Positions 15,353-21,339 of a stretch of DNA of 21,339 nucleotides are shown piece after piece. Location of the stretch: contig CAZGLR010000057.1 of assembly GCA_964526635.1 (NCBI GenBank), positions 1 to 21,339 of the forward strand, given 5' to 3'. Source of the stretch: CAZGLR01 sp964526635 (GTDB taxonomy: Bacteria > Zixibacteria > MSB-5A5 > GN15 > JAAZOE01). The notes beneath the pieces were generated by a model that searched no databases, was not told where the DNA came from, and saw only the letters and a program-made list of their open reading frames with translations. A program made the position numbers and the translations under genes. Numbering within the stretch: the first letter of the stretch is position 1; every line of letters starts with the position of its first letter.

Positions 15353-16636
15353 CTATCTGATTTTATCGGGTTGTTTTTTCTTTTTTCGCCCACCCCGGGA
15401 GAAAAACTCCGCCAGCATCTGCCGCGTAACCCGCGCGGTGGCCGGCAAATCGCCAAAATCGATATCATCGACATAAAGATTGGCCGGATTGAAATAATCA
15501 GTGAGATTATACCAGAGGCGTCGACCGTTCAGGACGTTCAACACCAGCGATAACGTATCCGAGAAGAAAATACGCGCCCTGATTTTATTCAGGTTGTGTA
15601 TGTCCGGTAGCTCCATGCCCAGCGCCGCCCGGCATAAGAGTACCGGGAAGACGACGCCATTGGCCATAGCCAGCGGCACCGATCCCCAGAAACGGGGATT
15701 TGATTCGAGAAATGTGTAGGCACGTGTGCCATCGGCTTGCCTGATTTCCTTGAATTCAAACATCACCACGCCATGCCAGTCGAGTTTTTCGAGTAATGCG
15801 GTCAATGTCGCCGCCAGCGGATGGCCCGCCACATCCCAGGGCTCCCGGCTGGTTGACGCTCCGCCTGAGATCGGATATTCCCGTACCCGTTTATGGCCAA
15901 AATGCTCGAGTATATCCGGATCTTGCCAGCGAATTGAGGATATCCCGACACCACGGCCGATCAGATTCTCCTGAATGATAATATCGACATCGCCAAGCTC
16001 ATGACACGCCTGACGCAGGCTCCGTTCCGATTGTACTCGATAAACACCGACTGATGATGTCGAACGCCGTGTCTTGACAATGACCGGATATGTAATATCC
16101 CGGTTGGTATTGAGAAAATGGTCCGGGGTCAAAAACGACGGCATTGATTCAAACGGCGGAGTTTGAGAAATTCCCGATTGTTTGATTATCTCATCTATCG
16201 ATGGCGTCGTATCACCAACCGACCAGCTCCGGGGCAGATAGGTGCGATCGCAGCATCCGGCAACCAGTTCGAAGAAATACTTCTTATCATGCAGCAAAAG
16301 CAGTTTATGATAATTCTCGAAGGGGAAAGTAGTCAGTTGCTCAATTGAATCTTTGTGTCCGGCCAGCGCCATCATCTCAGAGGCATTAACCGGCAGGACA
16401 ATGTCGAAATGATGCTTTTTGAGATGCGCCATCACGGCATCGACAAAGGCCTCTTCATCGATCTTCGGCGAGGGATAAATTAAATTGGCGTTTTTATCGG
16501 CTATGCGGTTGGAATACAGCCCGGGCGCGGTCGGCCGGAAGTCACCACCGTTGACGATGAAACCATCGTCAGCCAGCCATTTCAGTATATTCCAACCTTT
16601 AATCAGGCAATTAAGTACCAGAACCCGGGGTGCCAT
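15353..16636 (-). CDS. ATP-grasp ligase-like protein
   Basis: A 427-residue protein. The N-terminal pre-ATP-grasp Rossmann part has VLVLNCLIKGWNILKWLA and FDIVLPVNASEMMAL. The ATP-grasp core has YPVIVKTRRSTSSVGV (ATP-binding Lys on the strand), IIIQENLIGRGVGIS (hinge Glu-type segment) and the metal-binding pair in TFLESNPRFWGSVPLA (Glu and Asn). ATP-grasp enzymes join a carboxylate to an amine or thiol through an acyl phosphate. The arrangement resembles the CarB-like/amino-acid ligase group, with the closing segment ESNPRFWGS characteristic of uncharacterised envelope-associated members. The C-terminus ends in a basic stretch (GGRKKKKQ). Its start overlaps the end of the deacetylase gene by 26 bp in another frame; AGGAG lies 10 nt before ATG 16636. 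The two are almost certainly co-expressed. The substrate is unknown. Confidence 0.8.
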   Translation of the reverse strand: MAPRVLVLNCLIKGWNILKWLADDGFIVNGGDFRPTAPGLYSNRIADKNANLIYPSPKIDEEAFVDAVMAHLKKHHFDIVLPVNASEMMALAGHKDSIEQLTTFPFENYHKLLLLHDKKYFFELVAGCCDRTYLPRSWSVGDTTPSIDEIIKQSGISQTPPFESMPSFLTPDHFLNTNRDITYPVIVKTRRSTSSVGVYRVQSERSLRQACHELGDVDIIIQENLIGRGVGISSIRWQDPDILEHFGHKRVREYPISGGASTSREPWDVAGHPLAATLTALLEKLDWHGVVMFEFKEIRQADGTRAYTFLESNPRFWGSVPLAMANGVVFPVLLCRAALGMELPDIHNLNKIRARIFFSDTLSLVLNVLNGRRLWYNLTDYFNPANLYVDDIDFGDLPATARVTRQMLAEFFSRGGRKKKKQPDKIR

Positions 16637-17546
16637 CGGATTTCTTCTCCTGTGCCTGTGACCCGTGCTGCTTTCTGGCGCTGTCGCCGACCAGCCGGCC
16701 GGCGTATGTCTTTTTGCCCAGTATCAATTTGGCGATATTTTTGGCGGTATCGAGTGACAAATCAAACAGCCAGAGCGGCAGCGATCCCGACCACCTGTCA
16801 GGATGCATATTCATATACACGCGGCGATGCGCATTGTCACTCAATATGCGCTTGAGGTCGCCGAGGTTCCGCAGTCCGACCAGTGGACAATTATCGATCT
16901 TGTCTTTCAGGTTGAATCTGGGATTGAAACGTCCGGTGTCGGGAATATACACATCGAAATCTACACCGGTAATGTCAATGGAGGCATCTCCAATCAGGCG
17001 CTGAGATACTTTCTCGCGGACTATCTCAGGATCATAGGTGAAGGCCAGGCGTTGTAATACCGATTCGTCGCGCACCAGATGCACCACCTGGCGATTATCC
17101 ACGTCGGTCAACGGGTTACCGTGGGCGCAGACAGTCCGGATGGGAAACCCGAGATTATCCAGATCGAGCAGGGCGCCGACAAAGAACCCAACCGCATCGC
17201 GTTCGATCTGCATATTCGGCGCTTTCTGGTGAGTGTCGACTTCCTCATAATGATACCCGATTTGATGGCCGAGAGCGGCGATGGCCCGGATGATATCGTG
17301 ATGCGATTCGAAGAACTGCCAGCGAACGTAATAGGTTGTTCTCACACCGGCCTCTGCCTCGATACGGGCAATCGTCAGCGCCCGGTCGGGGAAGTAATCG
17401 ACATCATGGCGGATAGCCACGATATTGCCGTCGGGGACAAAGCCCTCATGCCGCCGGGCCAGTATCTCCTCGATACCATAAATGGCAAAGCCCTGATCTG
17501 CAATCAGATCAAGCAGCGAACGATATGATGAGAACGTGAAAAGCAT
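16611..17546 (-). CDS. NodB/WbmS-like polysaccharide deacetylase family protein
   Basis: A 311-residue protein. AIRHDVDYFPDRAL (His47, Asp48, Asp50) is the first carbohydrate esterase 4 motif, in the HDVD form typical of WbmS-like members. GHQIGYHYEEVD (His94, His99) stands for the second motif, but the usual second metal His (HxxxH) is absent; Glu101 or Asp104 is nearby. CAHGNP (His142) and MNMHPDRW may supply the later conserved residues. The family removes acetyl groups from amino sugars or acts on related envelope polymers. No signal peptide is visible, so it is probably cytoplasmic, acting on precursors. The C-terminal tail is polar and Lys/Gly-rich and lies partly in the overlap with the ATP-grasp gene. 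A good promoter (17599-17627) lies upstream. The fold is likely; activity is uncertain because the metal site is atypical. Confidence 0.7.
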   Translation of the reverse strand: MLFTFSSYRSLLDLIADQGFAIYGIEEILARRHEGFVPDGNIVAIRHDVDYFPDRALTIARIEAEAGVRTTYYVRWQFFESHHDIIRAIAALGHQIGYHYEEVDTHQKAPNMQIERDAVGFFVGALLDLDNLGFPIRTVCAHGNPLTDVDNRQVVHLVRDESVLQRLAFTYDPEIVREKVSQRLIGDASIDITGVDFDVYIPDTGRFNPRFNLKDKIDNCPLVGLRNLGDLKRILSDNAHRRVYMNMHPDRWSGSLPLWLFDLSLDTAKNIAKLILGKKTYAGRLVGDSARKQHGSQAQEKKSDGTPGSGT

Positions 17547-17585
17547 ATACGCCGGTTACCTGTTTTTGTTATACGCGGCATCCTG

Positions 17586-17600
17586 GTTGATGATCTCAAC
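17586..17600. promoter_or_regulatory. Small palindrome overlapping a promoter -10 (possible operator)
   Basis: GTTGA (17586-17590) and TCAAC (17596-17600) are inverted around TGATC. The site overlaps the -10 box and the predicted start of the deacetylase/ATP-grasp transcript, where a repressor would block initiation. The arms are only 5 bp, so chance is a real alternative. Confidence 0.25.
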
Positions 17601-17627
17601 TATATGCTTGTATCGGAGATAAGTCAA
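17599..17627 (-). promoter_or_regulatory. Sigma-70-type promoter for the deacetylase/ATP-grasp genes
   Basis: On the - strand TTGACT (17622-17627) and TATAGT (17599-17604) are separated by exactly 17 nt; each box matches 5 of 6 consensus bases. This is the best promoter in the window. It lies in the 93-bp gap after the FAD-binding gene. Initiation near 17592 would give a leader of about 45 nt before ATG 17546. Confidence 0.65.
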
Positions 17628-17639
17628 AGTGATTTCGAA

Positions 17640-18377
17640 CTAAACCAGCGTCAGCAGGTTATCGGGATCATACGCTGCGCGAACGTCCCGGTAGAATTTC
17701 CCAGCCGGGGAATTCTCTGCCAGCGATGATCTAAACCCCTCTAAATCCAGCGATTTGAGCAGCAGCCGGGGTAGAATATCTTTCTGTTGAAGTGGCAGGA
17801 TTCGGACAGTCAGCGAGATGATCATGCCCAACAAACCCCAGCTATTATAAAACATCCGTGTGATATCATATCCGGCGACCGATTTGAACGTTTTTGCGCC
17901 CGGGGTAATAATTTCGCCACTGGGCATGACCGCTGTGAGGGCGATAACGTAGCGTGAAAACGGCACCTCATGGGCGCCATCGCCGGCACATACCCCGGAG
18001 GCCATGGCGCCGCCGAATGATCCCGGAATATGGGTATCGGAAAACGGAAACCAGAGGTTTTTATTCACCAGGTGCCGATTGAGTTCTTTGAGTGGGAAGC
18101 CGGCCCCGACCACAGCATAGAGATCGGCGGCATTGATTTCGTGGATGTCGTTGAGACGGTCGGATTTGACGACCAGCAAATCCTTAAATGGCTCACCGAT
18201 CGGGTCGATGGTATTGCTGAAACCGGCGATAAAAAGCTGTTGTTTGTGCTTCGAGGCCAGCGCAAAGACAGCGGCGGCTTCTTCAGTTGATTCTGGATGA
18301 AAAGTCGGAATAGTCTTTTGCCAGGTCAGACGGTCAGGAAACCGTGAGTCAATCTCTTTTTCCAATTGTCCATGCAT
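17640..18377 (-). CDS. Minimal FAD-binding (PCMH-type) oxidoreductase, GlcE-like
   Basis: A 245-residue protein made of little more than an FAD-binding PCMH fold of the vanillyl-alcohol oxidase/GlcD-GlcE family. The FAD signatures are HPESTEEAAAVFALAS, a weak pyrophosphate loop (FIAGFSNTIDPIG), IPGSFGGAMASGVCAGDGAHE, LTAVMPSGEI and AGYDITRMFYNSWGLLGMII. The typical family ending is present as AAYDPDNLLTLV, but the cap (substrate) domain of over 150 residues that should precede it is absent, leaving about 50 residues between. It resembles GlcE, which works as a subunit of glycolate oxidase, but no GlcD or GlcF partner is in the window. No Shine-Dalgarno precedes ATG 18377 and a -10 box lies only 11 bp upstream, so the mRNA may be almost leaderless. 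It is followed by an independent promoter for the next minus-strand gene. Confidence 0.7.
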   Translation of the reverse strand: MHGQLEKEIDSRFPDRLTWQKTIPTFHPESTEEAAAVFALASKHKQQLFIAGFSNTIDPIGEPFKDLLVVKSDRLNDIHEINAADLYAVVGAGFPLKELNRHLVNKNLWFPFSDTHIPGSFGGAMASGVCAGDGAHEVPFSRYVIALTAVMPSGEIITPGAKTFKSVAGYDITRMFYNSWGLLGMIISLTVRILPLQQKDILPRLLLKSLDLEGFRSSLAENSPAGKFYRDVRAAYDPDNLLTLV

Positions 18378-18379
18378 GG

Positions 18380-18417
18380 TTGAGGGCTATATTATCATGT
18401 TAATATCAGCCGGTCAA
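18380..18417. promoter_or_regulatory. Overlapping divergent promoters with mirror-image -10 boxes
   Basis: In this 48-bp gap the - strand shows TTGACC (18412-18417), a 17-nt spacer and TAATAT (18389-18394). The + strand shows TTGAGG (18380-18385), a 15-nt spacer and TAATAT (18401-18406). The two -10 boxes form an 18-bp palindrome, ATATTA-TCATGT-TAATAT (18389-18406). Each -35 lies in the other promoter's initially transcribed region, so both cannot be occupied at once. The leftward promoter is the better of the two. Confidence 0.5.
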
Positions 18418-18425
18418 GCAGGAAC

Positions 18426-20486
18426 ATGAGAAAGAAATCGACGACAACAACATATTCGCCATTTCCCGAACAGTTTGTCATACTCATCCTGGCGGGATTA
18501 TTGGCCCTGCCGGCTCTTTCTTTCCTTTTGCCCGACTGGCGATTATGGGGAATTTCATCGCTTCGTTTCGCACCTGCATGGGTTATGTATGTGTATGTCG
18601 CGGGTTCGGCCTTACTCCTGACCGCTTCGGTTATCCCGTCACTGAGAGAGAAAACTGTTTGGGCTTTCGACATCGTTGCTGTTTTGTTGTTTGGGCAACG
18701 ACGTATCGGACTATGGTTAATACTTGTTATCATGTCGGGTTGTTTTTTCTGGTTTCTTCGGCCGTCGGCATTTTTTACCGGCGACAGCTACGCCGCTGTC
18801 ACCAATGTCAGCAACGATCTGCCGATAATCTACAAATGGACTGAGACCGGTGCAATCTGGGTAGCCGGTATGGTCGCATCGATTATTCCGGCCGAGGGCA
18901 TCGCCAAAGGCGATCTTGCCTACAACAGCATCGCTGTTGTCTCCGGGATGGTGACGATTGCCTTTTTCGGTCTCATATCCCGGTACCTGTCCGATTCTCC
19001 TTCGAGTCGCCTGGCGGCATTTTTACTTATGCTGACCGGCGGATGGATCATCCTCTTTTTCGGCTATACCGAGAATTATCCCATCCTTTGGCCATTTGCC
19101 ACCGCAACAATATACTTTGGGCTGCGCTATCTCGAGGGACACCGTATGTTGATCACCATGCTTCTCTGCTGGGTAATCGGGGTTGTCCTTCACCTCCAGA
19201 TGTTGTTTTTCCTGCCGGCAATAACGATGGTCATCGCCGAGCGATATATGATAAATGCCACCTCCGGCCGCCGCAAAACGATCATCGGAATTGTTTCCAT
19301 CGCAACCATTGCGGTGTTTGGCGCGGGGATATGGCTCTCTTTTACCCGGCCCCGCCTGCGCGAGTATATGCTTCCACTGTTTACGGGCCGTCCGCCGGAC
19401 TGGGATTATACGCTTTTATCCCTGCCGCATCTGGGCGACATTGTCAATCTGCTGTTTTATGTGTTACCGCTGTGGCCGGTATTGTTTCTCCTTGGTGACA
19501 AACGCCCCGCAGTCACCTCGCAGCGCCGTTTCTTCCTCTGGCTGAGTCTGGGTGGATTTATGTTCCTGCTGTTGATTGATCCCAAGCTGGGCATGGCCCG
19601 CGACTGGGACCTTTTCGCGCTGACTATTCTGGGCCCGGCTTTACTCCTGATCACTATGTTTCTCTCCCGGATTCAAGCTCATACTGTGCTGCCAATCCTG
19701 ATCTTTGCGGCTGTGCTACTGGTGATGCCGTCGGTTGCGACATTGCTGACTGTCCGATCCTCAGTTGATCAGTTTAAACACTATCTTGCTCTTGATTTGC
19801 CCCGAGCGCGAACCGGGATGATCCTCCTGCGTGATTGGTATGCCGCCATTGGTAATGAAGCGACAGCCGACAGCCTGACTACCGTGCTGGCAGCCTCATT
19901 TCCAGCCTATACCAAAGTCCCCGAAGCGATAGCATTGATGAATCACGGCAAACTCGATCAGGCGCTGGCTCTTGTCGATTCGCTTATGGCCACTGAGGTG
20001 CCATCGGTTGAACTGCATGACCTCCGGGCGAGGATATTACTGCGCATGAGTCAGCCCGTTAGAGCACTGGATGATATCAACGAGTCAATAGCACGGGGGC
20101 ATTACGATGGTCGTGTGTTTATTACTCAGGCAAAAGCGTACTATCAATTGAAACGATTTGACGATATGCTTGCTTCGCTGCGTGAAGCCGAAAAACGCGA
20201 TCCCGGCCTTTTCTTTATTCCACTCGGGCGCGGGATTGCCTATCTTAATACCAGATGGTTTGATTCGTCGCTGTACCATATCCGCCGGGCGATCGAGATG
20301 GACTCGACCTCTGAGATAAGCTATAAAATCGCCGGGTATGCGCTATTCTATGGCGGTAATCCCGAAGGCGCGGAATTATATCTGAGAAAATATCTTGCGT
20401 TGTCGACTGTCGAAGGCGACCGTCCGGAAGTAGAGGAAATCCTGCGGCACATACATGAACAGCTCGATGAACTCAAAAAACAATAA
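18426..20486 (+). CDS. Polytopic membrane protein, GT-C glycosyltransferase-like, with C-terminal TPRs
   Basis: A 686-residue protein. Residues about 15-455 hold some ten to twelve membrane segments; about 470-680 form roughly five tetratricopeptide repeats (for example KVPEAIALMNHGKLDQAL, ARILLRMSQPVRALDDI, AKAYYQLKRFDDMLASL, AGYALFYGGNPEGAELYL). The first large loop has FFTGDSYAAV (Asp120), placed like the acidic residue of GT-C (GT39/GT83-type) enzymes, which transfer sugars from lipid-linked donors on the outer face of the inner membrane. YKWTETGAIW and FFGYTENYPILWP (212-221) are strongly conserved in the downstream paralogue. The assignment to GT-C is inferred from topology and the loop aspartate; no specific family is recognised. 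The start has AGGA only 2 nt upstream, and it is transcribed divergently from the FAD-binding gene. Confidence 0.65.
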   Translation: MRKKSTTTTYSPFPEQFVILILAGLLALPALSFLLPDWRLWGISSLRFAPAWVMYVYVAGSALLLTASVIPSLREKTVWAFDIVAVLLFGQRRIGLWLILVIMSGCFFWFLRPSAFFTGDSYAAVTNVSNDLPIIYKWTETGAIWVAGMVASIIPAEGIAKGDLAYNSIAVVSGMVTIAFFGLISRYLSDSPSSRLAAFLLMLTGGWIILFFGYTENYPILWPFATATIYFGLRYLEGHRMLITMLLCWVIGVVLHLQMLFFLPAITMVIAERYMINATSGRRKTIIGIVSIATIAVFGAGIWLSFTRPRLREYMLPLFTGRPPDWDYTLLSLPHLGDIVNLLFYVLPLWPVLFLLGDKRPAVTSQRRFFLWLSLGGFMFLLLIDPKLGMARDWDLFALTILGPALLLITMFLSRIQAHTVLPILIFAAVLLVMPSVATLLTVRSSVDQFKHYLALDLPRARTGMILLRDWYAAIGNEATADSLTTVLAASFPAYTKVPEAIALMNHGKLDQALALVDSLMATEVPSVELHDLRARILLRMSQPVRALDDINESIARGHYDGRVFITQAKAYYQLKRFDDMLASLREAEKRDPGLFFIPLGRGIAYLNTRWFDSSLYHIRRAIEMDSTSEISYKIAGYALFYGGNPEGAELYLRKYLALSTVEGDRPEVEEILRHIHEQLDELKKQ

Positions 20487-21339
20487 TCAATTTTTGCCGG
20501 TTATCATCATCGCCGCTGCAATTCTCGGTCTCAGGCTGCTGCCCCTGGTGTCTCCCGATTCGCGGCTGTGGGGAGTAAATCATCTGTTGTTTGTGCCATC
20601 GGGTATAACGCAAGCCTATACGATCGCAGCCGTGTTGATCTTTCTGCTGTTTCTTCCGTCTGTACGCGCGAAACTGGAGGCCGCATATGATGCCCTGGCC
20701 AACGTTCTTTTCCTCCCGCAACGAAGCATAGTCTGGACTGTACTCTCGGCCTGCGCAATCCCCATCTTTTTCATCCTGCGGCGGCCTACGCATTTCCTCG
20801 GCGATGGCTACTCTATCATCAACAACATCGGCGGTGATAATCCGGTTATCTACAAATGGACCGAGATCGGGGCAATCCGCGTGATCGACTTTGTTGCCCG
20901 CCTGCTTCCCTGGGAGGGATTGACTCAGGGAGAGATGGCCTTTGCTGTCGTTTCGATAATCTCAGGTGGAATTACGATATTTCTATTCCGGTCGCTGGCC
21001 TGCGAACTGGTCGAAGACGCCGCTCAGCGTTTGTTTATTTTTCTGGCACTGGCGTTCTCCGGATGGCTATTGTTGTTTTTCGGGTATGCCGAGAATTATC
21101 CTATTCTGTGGCCGTTTCTGACCGGATATCTGTTGACGTCCATTCGCTTCATCACCGGCCGGGATTCTATCTTCTGGCCGTTGGTGCTTGCCTGTCTTGC
21201 GCTGGCCCTCCACCTGCAAACATTGTTTTACATGACATCGCTGCCGATTCTGCTGATTTCGCGGGGTCCCATCAAGCGATGGTATGATGGCCACTATCGC
21301 CTTTTCTGGTCTGCACTGGCAGTCGCGGCTGTAGCCGCC
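20455..21339 (+). CDS. Second GT-C-like membrane protein, paralogue of the preceding gene, 3' end missing
   Basis: An open frame starts at ATG 20455 (in-frame ATG 20467 is the alternative) and runs without a stop to the last base, giving 295 residues of an incomplete protein. It overlaps the end of the previous gene by 32 bp (or 20 bp) in another frame, which indicates translational coupling; neither start has a clear ribosome-binding site. It is a clear paralogue of that gene: SPDSRLWGV against LPDWRLWGI, FLGDGYSI against FTGDSYAA (the same loop Asp), VIYKWTEIGAI against IIYKWTETGAI, and LFFGYAENYPILWPF against LFFGYTENYPILWPF, in the same order and spacing. At least seven membrane segments are visible. 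Whether it ends in TPRs lies outside the window. Function as for the preceding gene: probably sugar transfer in the envelope, unproven. Confidence 0.75.
   Translation, partial: MNSSMNSKNNNQFLPVIIIAAAILGLRLLPLVSPDSRLWGVNHLLFVPSGITQAYTIAAVLIFLLFLPSVRAKLEAAYDALANVLFLPQRSIVWTVLSACAIPIFFILRRPTHFLGDGYSIINNIGGDNPVIYKWTEIGAIRVIDFVARLLPWEGLTQGEMAFAVVSIISGGITIFLFRSLACELVEDAAQRLFIFLALAFSGWLLLFFGYAENYPILWPFLTGYLLTSIRFITGRDSIFWPLVLACLALALHLQTLFYMTSLPILLISRGPIKRWYDGHYRLFWSALAVAAVAA

Noticed and set aside
1..21339. Insertion sequences, CRISPR arrays, tRNA or rRNA genes, integration sites
   Set aside because: No transposase or integrase frame, no regularly spaced direct repeats outside the LRR codons, and no cloverleaf or rRNA-like sequence was seen. 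Gaps between genes are all 200 bp or less.

Overview
The window is a gene-dense stretch of bacterial chromosome. It carries 15 protein genes, the first and last cut by the window edges, and no tRNA, rRNA, CRISPR array, transposase or phage gene that I can see. Two lipoprotein signal peptides, periplasmic thioredoxins, c-type haem motifs and envelope-polysaccharide genes point to a didermic (Gram-negative-type) bacterium. A PHP-intact DnaE, a bacterial Roco protein and several divergent family members suggest a poorly sampled, environmental lineage (perhaps an FCB-group or candidate-phylum bacterium). That placement is inference only; no marker gene settles it.

Layout. At 2-6269 (+ strand) lie the 3' part of an M1-type metallopeptidase, dnaE, a periplasmic CGWC thioredoxin and a TlpA/ResA-like lipoprotein, closed by a hairpin at 6308-6333 that also serves the convergent genes. 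From 10130 down to 6347 (- strand) is a tight four-gene cluster: a GNAT acetyltransferase, a cytochrome bd-like CydA homologue with a C-terminal dihaem cytochrome c, a second CydA-like membrane subunit (ATGA overlap), and a class I methyltransferase. The 200-bp divergent region 10131-10330 holds a Fur-box-like palindrome inside a candidate promoter for the cluster and, just before the rightward gene, two interleaved inverted repeats that could form mutually exclusive hairpins. At 10331-13588 (+) is a Roco protein (11 leucine-rich repeats, Roc GTPase, COR). From 18377 down to 13610 (- strand) are a minimal FAD-binding protein, a NodB/WbmS-like deacetylase, an ATP-grasp ligase overlapping it by 26 bp, a divergent squalene/phytoene-synthase-like protein and a TPR lipoprotein. 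From 18426 to the end (+) are two tandem, translationally overlapping paralogous membrane proteins that look like GT-C-type glycosyltransferases; the first carries C-terminal TPRs.

How the parts may work together. The bd-like pair keeps several core bd-type residues in the large subunit but has lost a usual b558 histidine. It gains two CxxCH haem sites, so it probably takes electrons from or through a c-type cytochrome rather than from quinol. The two periplasmic thioredoxin-fold proteins just beyond it could support thiol reduction for haem attachment. The deacetylase, ATP-grasp, isoprenoid-synthase-like and GT-C-like genes look like an envelope or surface-glycan neighbourhood. The best candidates for something undescribed are the CydA/CydA-like dihaem complex, the bistable leader of the Roco gene, and the tandem GT-C/TPR family.
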